Origin: Anadara kagoshimensis | Taxonomy: Eukaryota > Mollusca > Bivalvia > Arcoida > Arcidae | Assembly (NCBI GenBank): GCA_021292105.1 | Contig: JACFYK010000023.1 | Coordinates: forward strand, 310,001-374,000 | DNA length: 64,000 bases | Direction: 5' to 3' | Part shown: piece after piece, positions 11,073 to 23,094 of the stretch | Numbering within the stretch: the stretch's first letter is position 1 | How the letters are laid out: every line of letters starts with the position of its first letter | Notes under the pieces: model-generated | Told to the model about the DNA's origin: nothing | What the model saw: the letters and a program-made list of their open reading frames with translations, nothing else | The model's database searches: none | Made by a program: the position numbers and the translations under genes

Positions 11073-13087
11073 GCAACGAAGACCAAATATGTTTCCCGAG
11101 TCGGTGTATAAGACGATATTTTGTCACCTGAGTAGGTATTACGAAGAATTTACGTACTCATGTAACCGATTTTTACTACTCAAGTAACCGGTTGACTACT
11201 CGTGTAACCTTTTTCAGTTTACCTTTATCCTTCTTAGTTCCAGCGTTCAAAAATCGATGCATTGAAACATCGATGACGTCGGCACATTGTTGACGTAAAT
11301 TGTTGGTGACAATGACGTAATGAATGTATATGGTACAAGTGCACAGAATTAATCTTGATTCATTTATTTCATTTAAGTGCACAAATATGCATTCGCGGAA
11401 CAAGTCCATCTTTGTGTTCTCAGTCATATGCTTAAATAAGAAAAATGAGGGCATTTCAAATTGTTCTCCTCTGAAGACCAACTTATTAATTATTTTTTTC
11501 TGAAAATATTATCAAAATTTAGTCTTCACGAGTTCTCAAAAAGTGGTCCTCTCAGGAGAAAATGTCAATTTTTGAAAACTCGGGAAAATTAAAACTGGCC
11601 ACTGCACATATAATTGATGGACTGCGGACACTAACTGCTATGGTTAGCTCATTGTGTAATCAGGACGCTTTGTTCATAAGCTGTGGTTCAAATATTTTAA
11701 TTATTTTTTTTATCAGTTTAATTTTATCTTTATAATCTATTTTTCTTAAATTTTTCCTTTTTTACAAATATTTGCTTAAAAATGAATCTCCTTTCTTTCA
11801 CACTATAATCCTTACTAGCAAATCAAGCCAGGTAATATATTTTATACAATGAATCTATACGGATCACCCATGAATTCTTGTTTGTCACACGTTGTTCTAG
11901 TTTTCTGTTTATTGTATAAAGTTGAAAAAAAAAATATAGATAATAAGTTTTGTTCTATAACCTCTGTTCTTCTAGAAAAACAAACTCGATCTAGACCTTG
12001 TCTAATTATATAATGAGAAATACTAAAATGTGTAAAAATAAATCGGTATGTTATACAGTTGATTAAGAGGAGGGGGCACTAATAAAAAACACCTACCTCT
12101 TTGGAGCCAAGAATGTTATGTTGCCCATAACATTGATACGATATCATATCCAAGTATATTTTCAAGAACATGACAACTGTTGCACAGTCTTTGTGTTTTT
12201 AGTATCTTCTGTTTCCAAAGAATGGTCAGTCACTTATTGTAAATATTGTAATTATTTGCCGAAATTTGAAGTAAGATTTTTGTAATAAATAATCTTCAGA
12301 GAAGACATTTTTCATAAAAATACACAGACTGATTTCTGTGTCTATTTTTTGTTTATTTTATCCATGCTATTATTTCCTTATTTTATTTCGGTTATTAAAC
12401 ATGGGTCACGTTTGTGATTTTTTGCCAGTTGTAAAATATTTTGATTCAGATATAAAGCCGTATATCTACAAGCAATAATAAAAAATACAGTCATTGTTAT
12501 TCTAATAATATTCTAACAAGAGAAAAATAGAAGTTGAACCCATTAATCGCTTCGAATTGCTGATTTTGTATATGTTGTATATGGCAATGTAATGGTCACT
12601 ACCTGTCTTGGTCAGACCTTGTCGAGTTTTTGTTCCTTTTGTGGAATATTTCGGAACACTGAAATCAAACTAGAACTGTCTCTTGAGAGCCACCCCCGCC
12701 CAACATTGACCTCCTGATCTTAACCTTTGACGTATGCATGTTAATTTGGTATGCGACACATCGCCTCATGATGGTTTGCACTTGTTCCAAGTTTGATCAT
12801 GGAGGATATGGAGCAGACACCATATTAAAACAGTAAGCCCTTACAATTTGGAGGATATTTTTATGAATCATCATTTTAGCCAAACGACGCATTTAGATGA
12901 TTTATAAACTGTTTCAAGTGGATCATAATTTTAATTTGCATCCTTGGTGCAGTTATTTTGTCATGACAAGTTAGTTATTTCAGTGAGTATGATGTGTTGG
13001 CATCATAACTCTGGAAAGGAAGGGAGAGTCAGAGATTCCATCAATAACACTCATAATAATTCTGAATTATTGGCTCCTCGTGGAAGA
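11073..13087. other. Intergenic stretch, nothing recognisable
   Basis: AT-rich unique-looking sequence. A stretch at 11,090-11,210 repeats a 'ctactcatgtaacc'-like phrase three or four times (cctgagtagg, ctcatgtaaccg, ctcaagtaaccg, ctcgtgtaacc). No ORF with family signature or splice logic was found on either strand. Confidence 0.4.
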
Positions 13088-13180
13088 TCACGTGTTAGAG
13101 TAAGCTTATTTATTAGTTTCGAAGTTTTTACTTTGCCACTGTATTGTGATTCAGACATTGATTAGTATGTTTGTTTTTTA
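13088..13180 (+). mobile_element. Diverged orphan 3' end of the Penelope-like family
   Basis: The string cacgtgttag, then aagtttttactttgc, tgtgattcag and finally gattagtatgtttgttttt follow the order and spacing of the 3' terminus seen in full at 16,870-16,987. No RT sequence precedes it. Confidence 0.6.
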
Positions 13181-13969
13181 ACTTACTGTCAAGGGCGTAT
13201 TTTTCTATGATGCAATCAAGACAACTGCCTCGGTATAAATCAGATCGTATTTTATTTTACAGAAACACGAAGATAATAGAAAAAGTATAAAAAAAACTTA
13301 TATTTTATGGCACTTATACTGTTTTACCACGGTTATAATTGATTCCTATCTACACCCCTGTAATACTAAACCCATTGCAAAATAAAGGCCTACTTCTGTA
13401 AATGTTGCGATTTCCTCATCATCTGAGTTCCCATTGTGCCAACCAACAACACTACATTGATTTTTACATATATAGTATCTTAATTTGTCTCATGTTATAA
13501 CCTGTAATAAATTTGTTAAAAAATACACGAAGACTTTGTTTTTTAATTAAATTAAATGTAGGGTTATTTCTGTCTGGTTGCAGTAGGAGAACAGAGTTAT
13601 CGAATAATAGGTAAAATAGGTAAATAAAGAATCGCAATCACTGTTTGAAGTTCCTCTTTCCATTAGTTCAACACAGTGAGCACATTTACTGCATACTAGG
13701 CAAATCAATCGATCGCAAGGACATATCAGTATAACCAATGACGTCACAAATCAATCCATATGACGTCACGATTATTTAATATTACGTCACCAAAAACGTT
13801 GTCTATCATAATACGGCACACACATTCATATGCATGTTAGTTAAATATCACAAATATAAAAATTTAAAAAAATGTCTTCAATTTTTATAATTTGTTGGAA
13901 ATGGACAAAAATGTCGTTCCGGTATTAAGAGGGTTAAATGAAGGTTACCTCCGGGGTTGCATATTTTCA
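13181..13969. other. Intergenic, AT-rich; nothing recognisable
   Basis: Contains several tgacgtca-like palindromes (for example near 13,738 and 13,760: atgacgtcac, and ttacgtcacc at 13,783), which resemble CRE sites but are not attached to any recognised promoter. The ORF at 13,547-13,747 has no supporting evidence. Confidence 0.35.
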
Positions 13970-14110
13970 TACGATTTCATGTTTAAGTTTGAACGAAGGC
14001 ACTAGCCAAACTTCCTTCATACCATAAAATATACAAGCTAGGGTGGGAATCGAACCCACTAACTCAAACCCAAATATGATAACATAGTCTAAACTTAGCT
14101 ATCATATTTT
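13970..14110 (-). repeat. tRNA-like dispersed repeat (copy of 60,553-60,700)
   Basis: In reverse complement it reads gggttcgattcccaccctagc followed by a tail containing 'atggtatgaagg...ggctagtgccttcg'. The same series occurs in plus orientation near 60,590-60,690. The ggttcgattcc core with gtggg/cccac flanks is a B-box and T-stem, so this is probably a SINE built on a tRNA head. Confidence 0.5.
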
Positions 14111-15415
14111 CATAAATAACAAACAACATAACGAAAGATATATCGTTCACAAAACGAGCGGGGGGTTAACTGTGAAGTTATTTGCCTTCTTTTTGTTTTT
14201 AACATCTCGGGTAACCTTACCCAAGTCGCATTTTTAAATTTTCAACAAAAAACCAAAGTTTTTATCAGATCAGGGTTAGGTTTACATGCATTCTATAAAC
14301 GAAAAATGTCGTGCCAAATTTTCTGTTTTTGTTTTATATTTTGGTACACAAATACCTAGCCAGTCTGATGAAAAACTTTGATAGTTAAACAAACAACTTT
14401 GTCTCCCACGACGGTCCGCACCTGCATTGTTTTAAAATAAGAGCTGTCTGTGTGTAAATGTCAGACGTCACGTACGCCACAGGTGCTGTTGGGTTAAAAG
14501 TCCGATAACAGCTTTTTCCCGCGGTCTGTGTCCATAAACAAGTTGTAACTACGCGACTTAAAATATATCGGACAGATTTTGATAATTACATAAAACTAAC
14601 TAATTCATTTCAAAAACAAAAAAAGTATTAACATTTGTCTTTGTTTTTTTTATTTGTATTTCCGATTCAAATAAGAAAAAAGGATATACAGTATGTAGAG
14701 TAAACTCACTCACACCTAAGATCTAAACATTTTTTTGTCTCTTTGTTAAATTAAAACTGGTACAATATGTAATTACATATATCACCCATGCTGGCGTAAC
14801 GTACACTTGCGATTTGAAAAAAACTGATTTCAAATCAGTAAAAGTATTTAAGAAAGCGTCTTATCGTTTCAAACAAAGGCAATTATATATACAGCATACA
14901 GGTGTACAGATACGAAAACCATGGCGAGAAAAAAAATAACCCATGTCGTTGTTTTTCCCCGCGAAATTGTAATGATAGAAATAAAAATATATGCCTAAAA
15001 CACAACTAGATTGGCCAGTTTTGAAAGTTTTTAAACTGTTGTGATGGTAGTTTAGATATGGACTGTAGTGTATGTTTTTGTTTTATTTATTGTCACCAAT
15101 GTGTCCAAAATGTTTTCAATTGAACAAACACACATTTTGTTCTGCACTCGGCAGTCGTTATCAATTATAAATATCCTGGAAGTTAAAATTTTGAATTTCT
15201 CTAAAACTAGTGTGTGCAATAAGTAAATGATTTGAATAAATTATAATTTGCCAAGCTCAAGCCAAACAAAATACTCATCAAATTATTTATTTTTGTGGTA
15301 TGATGATGTATGTTTAGGGTTATCAAGCAATTAGTCTAAGAAACAAATCTTACACCTCTAAGTACCATTTACCATACCATCAATGCAATATTGCTCGGGT
15401 TGTCGGGAAATATGT
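14111..15415. other. Intergenic stretch, nothing recognisable
   Basis: Mixed AT-rich sequence without ORFs of interest. A phrase at 14,757-14,784 (aaaactggtacaatatg) resembles the sequence just after the hammerhead in the 57-kb array, but no ribozyme core precedes it. Confidence 0.35.
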
Positions 15416-15421
15416 GTATGC

Positions 15422-15895
15422 ATACAGTACCGACCAGTCACAACATAACATCCAAGTTAACTTATAAAGCAGAGATTATGACTGCTATAAGTTAACTTAG
15501 GAGCAGAGATATGACTGGTTAAAACTGTCCTGGCGACAGCTTCAGAAAGCAGAGATTGTCCTGGAAAATGTCCTGATGACAATGTCCAGGACAGTTCTCG
15601 TTCTTGTTCTTATTCCATGACCAGGACCGCGCATGCTCATTTGAAACTAAATACTGTTCTAAATATTGTCCTAGAATTGGTCCTGCTGACCATTTTTGTC
15701 ACGAAGACCGCGCATGCTTAGTACAGTTCTATAAACTGTTCTAAATTCTGTTCTGGACTTAACTTCACGACTGCTTTTGTCGCCAGGACCGCGCATGCTC
15801 TGTTGATTTGCTCTAAAACTGTTCTAAATCCTGTCCTGGACTTCGTCCTACGACTGCTTTTGTCGCCAGGACCGCGCATGCTCTGACAAAACATG
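15422..15895 (+). repeat. Minisatellite-bearing element with ~80-bp units
   Basis: The unit ends gaccgcgcatgct at about 15,626, 15,704, 15,786 and 15,868, a period of 78-82 bp. Units contain ctgttctaaat and a 'gactgcttttgtcgcc' phrase. The left end, acagtaccgaccagtcacaa followed by aagttaactta, recurs in reverse complement at the right end of the block at 23,095-23,605, so the two are copies of one dispersed element. No coding capacity. Confidence 0.65.
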
Positions 15896-16017
15896 TGATT
15901 ATTTCACACCCGTGCGATTTATCGATGTAGACCAAATGTGTTTGTAAATAGCAACAAAAAATGCCTTCTTTGAAAGTGAACAAATTATCGTTATACATTA
16001 GGGAATGAATCGTAATG

Positions 16018-16232
16018 CTGAGAAGAAGTGGGAAAACTGTTGTGGACACTAGACAGGAACTTATAAATTCAGAAGGAATTCAAATTACAAGACAAGCCAT
16101 TAGTTCATTTCTGGAGAGATACAGACAGACTGGTTCTTTGTCAGATGTTCCGAAAGAAAAAAAATAGACCCAGACGTTTAAATGATGAACATATGAATTT
16201 TATTGATATGTCTATTACTATTCTTAATCATA
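16018..16232 (+). pseudogene. Tc1/mariner transposase N-terminal fragment
   Basis: The translation from 16,018 includes RQAISSFLERYRQTGSLSD followed, after a one-base frame change near 16,170, by RPRRLNDEHMNFID. The spacing of a helix-turn-helix, 'RYRQTGS' and 'RPRRL' is the paired-like DNA-binding domain of Tc1/mariner transposases. Only about 70 codons remain and no DDE catalytic domain or terminal inverted repeat is visible. The fragment lies directly beside the inner breakpoint of the inverted duplication. Confidence 0.65.
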
Positions 16233-16235
16233 AAG

Positions 16236-16327
16236 TCAGCGGGACTGGAGCTTGTGACCCTTAGGTTCCCAGACTATACATTCTTATCTGACTCTTCATC
16301 CTTATTCATTAGGCCACGGAGGAGATG
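16236..16327 (-). repeat. Second copy of the tRNA-derived sequence
   Basis: Reverse complement of the tRNA-like unit at 6,804-6,896, sharing the box A region (ggccta...) and box B region with a few substitutions. Beyond its 3' edge the two loci no longer match, so the inversion breakpoint is at or near this edge. Confidence 0.6.
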
Positions 16328-16341
16328 ATTCAACGTTTTAT

Positions 16342-16987
16342 AATCCTAAATTTGGAGACTATGTAAATGTCATCTATCCTAGTGAGCTTGAAATAAAAGA
16401 CACGACTGATTCCTCAAGTTCTGCTTCATATTTAGACTTATACCTGAAATATGACGCACAGGAAAGGCTACATTTGAAACTTTATGACAAACGTGATGAC
16501 TTCAATTTTTCTATTGTCAACTTTCCTTTTTTATGCAGCAATATACCTGCTTCTCCTGCTTATGGTGTATTTGTTTCCCAATTAATACACTATGGTAGAG
16601 CTTGTTCCCACTACGGGGACTTTGTACAACGAAGTAGGCTGCTTGCAAATAAATTGTTGACTCAGGGATATTGCAAGCCTAGGCTTATCAAGGCCCTCAA
16701 AAAGTTTTATGGCCGTCATCACAGTATTGTTGATAAGTTTGATGTCTCTGTGTCCAGGATTGCCTTGGATATATTTGACGTCTCATAGTTCCATGTTCCT
16801 TTCACACAATTTTGATTACACACGTGGCGGGTGTAGCTAGCTAAACAGGAGGTGCTTACCCTTCCGGAGCACCCGGCCTCACTTCCCTGGTGGAAGTTCA
16901 CGTGTCTAACCTAACTTGTCAGTTCCAAAGTTTTTACTTTGCTTCTGGATTGTGATTCGGAAATGGATAAGTATGTTTGTTTTTGAT
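16342..16987 (+). mobile_element. Penelope-like element, 5'-truncated copy within the inverted arm
   Basis: It begins inside the RT gene (frame FGDYVNVIYPSELEIKDTT) and reads through KLYDKRDDFNF, AYGVFVSQLIHY and KKFYGRHH. It then has the conserved untranslated 3' end ccggagcacccggcc ... ggaagttcacgtgtc ... aaatggataagtatgtttg. The left arm of the inverted duplication at about 6,770-6,800 gives the uninterrupted sequence, so this copy inserted after the arms were made. Confidence 0.8.
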
Positions 16988-19118
16988 TATATATAAGTTA
17001 GCTATAAGGATATGTGATCACGCGACCAGCTCTTAATCTTTCATATTTTAGATAATAATTTAAAAATATATGTATATTTGTCATTTTACTCCATTTGTTA
17101 AATATCTTATTTATAATAATAATAATACTAATAATTATTATTAATATTATTATTGTTATTATTATATGTTACAAGTAGAAAGGAGACACTATCTTAAATC
17201 CATTTCAATTTTTTTAATTTATTTATCTATTCATTAATTTATTAAGTTTTTCAATATGAAAATGTAATATTCTGGGATTTTTAATCTAAAATTAATAAGT
17301 CATTAATTGAAGGACGGTATCTGAGAGCTTTATTTGACTTAATTTGTTGAATGTGCGTGTTCTGTGAGTGACTAATTGTAAAATGTAACTTACGTTAAAG
17401 AAAACTAGAAAATAATATTACACAAGTGATGGTAATGAGAGAGAGAAATTACTTTTTAAAATGAGAATATGCATACCTTATCAACATATAAGGTAACTGG
17501 TTGATAACAGAAGCAAATTCCAACCAATTGAACCAGACGGTAGTATATTCTACGTGGAAAATGTACCTGCATGGTGTTAACCTCATTAACAGATTAATTA
17601 CCTATAACCAGTACTCACACCAGTTTTTTTATTAAATTAATACTTCTATAATTTCATGTGATTGAAATTAATAATTATGTAAATAAATAAATAAATAAAT
17701 TCATTCATTCTAAACTTTGACGTTGAACCAGCGACATTTAACGATGATTGACTCTCTTGTTTCAAAATATTTTTAAATTTCTATTATTGTTTCTTTTTAT
17801 TAAAAACGAAATAAAATTCAAATGATTATTTATTTGGCGTCAGATGAGCAATATGTCCTACACAAAAAAGATAAATACGTGGAAAATAGTATAAAAAGTG
17901 CCGCATCAAATTTGAAATGAAAGACAAGAATTAAAAAAACAGAAGAAAAAAACTTGTTTTTAAAAAGAATTTAGCTAGAAAAACCTTAGTCTGAAACACC
18001 AAATCAGAGAGGTCATCTTTTTGGATTTCTTATTTAATTGTTTTTTTCTGCATGTATAATGGATAATTTATGTGATGAGAGAGAGAGAGATTAGCTTAAA
18101 TTTCTTAAATAAATGGTAGTTTATGCTCTTCTGCTTCCGAAAATACCTTTTGTCGAAAATTGTTTGTAGATTAACACAGACATTTCATATGGCTACAATG
18201 AAAATACATTCTGGTCTCAACTTCACCCATTACTTGTTAGAGAAAACTTTGTAGCAAATCGCATCAAAAGATGGTTCAGCTCAACACGGTTTGAAGTTTT
18301 TTATTACAAAATGCCTTCAAAAAACACCTGTGACAACCCAATTTGAAAAAAAGTACGCAATTTGAAAAAAAAAATCTTTTTAACCATAAAACATCTTTGA
18401 TTTCAACCACTTTTTTCGAGCAGTCGGGAGACCGATAATAACCAATAGGAATAAACGTGCACCAGGCAGTTTGATAGACAGTACACTAAAAAAAGCAGCA
18501 GCACACACACACACACACACACACAGACACACAAAAGATTTTATATAAAAAAAAAACGAATGGACTTGGACATTTTATTTTAGTTGTCGGCTTGTCAACT
18601 TGTCGATTTGTTGACCTTTTGAATTGCCATCTTGTTGACCTGTCTACTTGCCTATTTGTCAATCTGGAGAGAGAGAGTGTGTATTTAACTAAGAATGTCT
18701 ACGATTAATATTTCTGCGATACTAGTATAATGATATACAGACAACCTGATATTTCAACTCCAACAAAAAATGCATTTTGTGTGATTTATTTCTTCGGTTT
18801 AAGACAATTGTTATTATCATTTCGATCCCGGGACGGTTCTGACTAAGAGATGAGTAATGACTGTACTTTTTTCAAAGCCGACATTTAGAAATGAAAGACA
18901 CGGGTCTTAAGGAGGAGACCTCAAAAACCAAGTTCCCGTGTGAAGGCAATTCTGCGTCTTTCCCATGAAGCTGGTGACTTAACGATGTAATTAACTTATT
19001 CTTGACTGGGACTTTTTACCTATTTAATCAATCAATCATACAGAGATAGCAGTAAAGTCGTCATATATACAATTTCAATATTTTAATAATTAAAAAAGTT
19101 TACGACACTGTAAACCCA

Positions 19119-19158
<40 letters not shown>

Positions 19159-19640
19159 ACCTGGCGATATTCTAAGCCTTGAAAATAACTTATTTTGTTC
19201 GGCAAACACCATTTAATACATTTCTGGAGATTAAAAGCCCCAATGCCTTCACTTATTCGTGAGTTCTAGAATGGTCGAAAATGGAAAACCCTAGCGAACT
19301 GACACTAGAGCCTGCCCCATCCAGTTTGATGCAAACCTTAGCAGAGACGCTATGATCGACAGAAAATTTACGAGGTCAAGATTTTGTCAGTTATGTTGAC
19401 ACGGCCAGTTCTAGTATAGTTTAATCAAGTAAACAACTTTTTCGGCAAGCAAACATTTTCACACTAGGATTAGTCTGATTGGCAGCTGATTGGAATTCAA
19501 ATCTAAGCGTTGAAAAGTCTGATTTTATTTTTAATTATTTTTGTAATTTTACATATATAGACTATTTCCAACTACATAAAATATTTGCCGAAAATGATTT
19601 TCTTTTTTCGACCAGTGACATATAATAGTGTATAAATAAA

Positions 19641-20027
19641 TAAATAAATAAATATGATTTTGAAAATTTGCAGTCCAACAAGAGCCAAGATTTCCATACA
19701 ATTTATTTCAAAGACTATTTTTCCCGATCATGAAGAAAATGTATTTAAATGCATCTTTGATTGAATATGTGACAAAGATTCCAACGAAAATTATTTATTT
19801 ATTTATTTATATTTGACACTAATAAATAATCGGTAAAATGATGAATAAATGATTGAAAATTTAATAACCGGTGGTAAAATTTTATTATAGTTATTTTTTA
19901 AAATAACAGAATTCTGTCATGCGCCCGTTGTCCGTTATCAGTCTATACATAATATTTTCTTTTCACAATCGGTTCTAAATCCAAGACAACATCAAACGTG
20001 TCATGAAATCCTGCTATCTGTACAAGG
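19641..20027. other. AT-rich spacer with (AAATA)n runs
   Basis: Contains ataaataaataa microsatellites near 19,635 and 19,795. No gene or recognisable element. Confidence 0.4.
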
Positions 20028-20832
20028 TATCCCATCAGTGTTTATATAAAAACAAGAATTATAGGTTTTTGGGCAAATATTGTTACTGGTAAACAAACAA
20101 AATACTCATTTTTGATTTATAATATGCTATATAACAAATTTTTAAAAGGTATCAATTTTGAATGGTTTATGAAAGTTAAGGCAATTTTAGATGAATGTGG
20201 TATGAGTAATATTTTACATTGTCAAAACTTTAATAAAAAGTGGGTAGTTAAGTCTGTTAAATGAAGTTATGTGATCAATTCCAACAGAAATGGAGTAGTG
20301 ATTGTAATAATTCGTCTAAAGGCATATCTTATAGATTATTTAGTAACGATTTTCAACTTCAATATTATCTAAGATCAAATCTTTGTAAGAAAAATAAAAT
20401 TATTTTAAGTAAATTTAGGACAAGCAACCATAGATTACCAATTGAAACTGGACGTTGGCAAAATATAGATAGGAATGAAAGAATTTGTAATTTATGTGGG
20501 GATGAAATTGGGGATGAATATCATTATATATTAAAATGTACTTCTTTAACTAGTGATCGAAATAAATATATTCCCTTTGTATTCTCAAAAAATCCAAATA
20601 TTGTGAAATTTTATGGCTTATTTTCTTCAAAAAAGATGTCTGTTTTAAACAATTTATGTAAATTTATTAGTATTATCAATGAGAGAGTCAGTCCTCCTGG
20701 TTAAATTATACGTTTGATTATGTATAACTCACGTATGCTTATGTAATTATGTATATTATAATGTAATGTATGTTCTCTATATTGTAAATGTACAATTTAT
20801 GAGAAATAAAGAACTTGAACTTGAACTTGAAC
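20028..20832 (+). mobile_element. 3' end of a LINE (non-LTR retrotransposon), 5'-truncated
   Basis: The upstream frame (about 20,028-20,262) reads PISVYIKTRIIGFW ... and the ORF 20,261-20,704 continues it after a one-base frame change. It ends in the C-terminal zinc-knuckle region FRTSNHRLPIETGRW ... CNLCGDEIGDEYHYILKC, the CxxC..H..C module found after the RT in many animal LINE ORF2 proteins. The 3' end has no poly(A) but a short tandem of aacttgaacttgaac after ataaag, typical of CR1/L2/Jockey-like LINE tails. RT and endonuclease are absent, so this is a dead copy. Confidence 0.75.
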
Positions 20833-21454
20833 ACCTGTCAATCAATTTTGTTAATTGTTAGAACACTTCCTGTTGATTAAATGTACGGGTCTCTGTCTAA
20901 GGAATGTCTAATTAACACACTTTTTATGAAGGTGGACTATTAAAATAATAATAATTATCCCAGAACCTGTGGACCAGCTATATTTAGAAGATGGTATATA
21001 ACGTAATAATCTGTAGTAAAACAATCAATAATTCTTAACCCAGATACGTTATTTCGTTACCGAGGAACTTCCGATGACTGACAGGTTTAATAATAATATA
21101 ATAATAATAACAATAATAATCAGCTTCTGTTTCTCTCCGGAAAAATTATTTATGTGATTCTGACATGCAAGAACAATTAAATAAATAAATGAAGAAATAA
21201 AATTAATACATGAAAATAAATAAATAAATAAATAAATAGGAACATAAACAAACTAGTAAATTTATTTATTTATAATATTTTTATTGTTATGAAATGCACA
21301 TTTAGGAAATAGACTATTTCCAGGTGTACAGGTCTCGGGTAAAATTTGGCAATTTTAAAATATATGCTAAACGAGACTATACTTTTTTTAAATGTATGGC
21401 TAAGTGAGACTTAACAATAAAAATGAAAATATACAGTTACCTGTATAAAATATT
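20833..21454. other. AT-rich intergenic, nothing recognisable
   Basis: Microsatellite-like (ATA)n and (AAATA)n runs near 21,090-21,240 only. Confidence 0.4.
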
Positions 21455-21590
21455 TTTATGCATAAAGATGGTTTAAAGGTGGCATAAAGGACTTTGGACA
21501 ATATGACTCTTTACGCTTGCATAAAGATGGCATAAAGACCATCTTTATGCCATCTTTATGCAAAGCTTAAAGATGTGATTTCATCCCGTG
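21455..21590. repeat. Palindromic 'cataaagatg' repeat cluster, copy 2
   Basis: Same motif series as 7,210-7,345: cataaagatgg in direct orientation, 'ggactttggaca' in the middle, then catctttatgcc inverted. Unlike copy 1 it folds into a near-perfect short hairpin around 21,520-21,565. Confidence 0.65.
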
Positions 21591-21639
21591 AATAGTCTTG
21601 GGTACCTGAAAAGACCAACCTATTCGACTGCGTGACGTT

Positions 21640-21930
21640 CATTTATATCAGGACGTCACCAGCAATAGGTAGCAATAGTAGCAGAAATGTTGACCTTTGC
21701 CGTGCGCCCAGGACAATGTGCAGCGAGGGTTCTTTAGCGTACCACGCCTATACCGTGGCACGGGGCATCGGATATAAAGGTCTCATCCGAAGGCCCATTG
21801 ACTTTCATTTCTAATTGCCGAGTGCTTGGTGAAAAAAATCACTACAATTTCAAATATTGGCCAAACCCGGTCGGGGTTCGACCTTACAGGGTGAGCAGTC
21901 TGCCAACTGAGCTACCGTAGTGGTTGCCCC
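21640..21930 (-). repeat. tRNA-derived SINE, antisense
   Basis: In reverse complement, 21,925-21,850 reads ggtagctcagttggcagact (A-box) and, after a shortened anticodon region, ggtcgaaccccgaccggg (B-box/T-arm). The body that follows contains a conserved 'gtgccacgg...tatagg' segment (21,740-21,765 on the plus strand, cacgcctataccgtggcac). The layout of tRNA head plus conserved central domain is that of V-SINE/RUDI-type mollusc SINEs; that specific name is a guess from memory. The 60-codon ORF on the plus strand is not a gene. Confidence 0.65.
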
Positions 21931-22582
21931 ATACTGAGTTACTGTACATATGAACCAGTAAATCCTGAATCATACACCCTCTTGGTACCACTCACCTGGG
22001 CAAGTGACTAACTTACCACCTGTTTCCACCGGCAACCACAGTGTTTCGGCTGATGGCTGGTGAAAAATCAATTCAACGGCGATGAATATTGCATAATGTA
22101 TGAAAATATTTATTTCAAAAAATGGAATTATCATAATATCACACGTTTCATCATGCATCCATTTCTCTTGAATCATGTCTTCCAAGCACAAAACCTCGGT
22201 CATTCTAAAAATATTTTGTTAAGTGCAAAAAGGTCGAATTGATCTGTCAACCCTTCGGTAATAATAGATAGAACTTCTGATAGCAACTTCATTCAAGTAA
22301 ACAAGTAGACTGGAAACTCCTCTCAAAAGGAGAAAGAATATAATAATAATAATAATAATAAAAAACAAGATAATTAAAGTGTCTTTAATCAATAACGTGT
22401 ATTTTAGATGGATTAAGTATCGATAAGAAATCTCTAAATAAACAAAACCGTATTTCATGTCGATAATAAAAAATGTAAAAAAATGAATAATGAGCTTCAG
22501 AACTAATTTGAACTTTTTAATGCCCAAACACCTGTTCAGTGATTGTAAGATTAAAAACATTTTTCGTTATAATCTGTGTAAA

Positions 22583-22628
<46 letters not shown>

Positions 22629-23094
22629 CACAGAAGTCCATTGAGGTATCATCTCTCTCTGCAAAATTAATAAAATTTTATTTCTTGGTCGATTTTCTCC
22701 AAACAAACGCCATACTATTTGGAATTCACACTTTAGAAATAATTTTGTCATTGATATATTCATTAAACGAAAATTAATAATAAATTTAGTTCACCTCACT
22801 CATCTGGTTTATTCTAAACTTCCTAACTAATAAACCGTGACCGTGACCATTTCAAGAATCAGAACTGACACCTTATCGCAATTAACTTCTTATAACTTGA
22901 TATGGTTTTTTTCAACGATTGTTATCGTTGTTATAAAGATTTTCTAGTGATATCTGAATAACATAAACACACGTCCTTGGCATATTAGTAGTTTATACAT
23001 ATGTAATGATAATAAATACTAAATAAATAAATATTAAATAAATAATTAAATAAATAAATAAATTACAAAATATGTGATAATACAGGATCACGCA
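21931..23094. other. Intergenic stretch with a (CT)n tract
   Basis: The CT dinucleotide tract at about 22,588-22,625 generates the spurious serine/leucine and arginine/glutamate ORFs on the two strands. Otherwise there is no supportable feature. Confidence 0.4.

Larger units (their letters stand above)
16236..19640 (-). repeat. Right arm of the large degenerate inverted duplication
   Basis: This is the reverse complement of 410-6,896 with a different set of indels. It lacks the G-rich insertion found at 4,268-4,972 in the left arm and the telomere-looped foldback region at about 5,418-5,700. It carries its own insertion, a Penelope-like fragment at 16,342-16,987. The inner breakpoint coincides with the edge of a tRNA-like sequence. 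Confidence 0.75.

Noticed and set aside
13738-13795. Cluster of tgacgtca-like sites as a cAMP-responsive promoter
   Set aside because: No TATA, initiator or downstream gene could be identified.
14757-14784. Retrozyme-like tail phrase aaaactggtacaatatg
   Set aside because: Only about 20 bases match and no ribozyme core or unit sequence surrounds it.
15555-15600. CTGATGA inside the 15-kb minisatellite
   Set aside because: No GAAA at the right distance and no stems; a chance match.
16719-16901. Recurrent 60-codon ORF starting MNFHQGSEAGCSG (also at 34,279, 37,863, 44,171, 45,798)
   Set aside because: It is antisense to the conserved 3' end of the Penelope family; conservation follows copy relatedness. 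Kept only as a remark in the Penelope finding.
22490-22777. ORFs with (LS)n or (RE)n runs
   Set aside because: Products of a (CT)n microsatellite.
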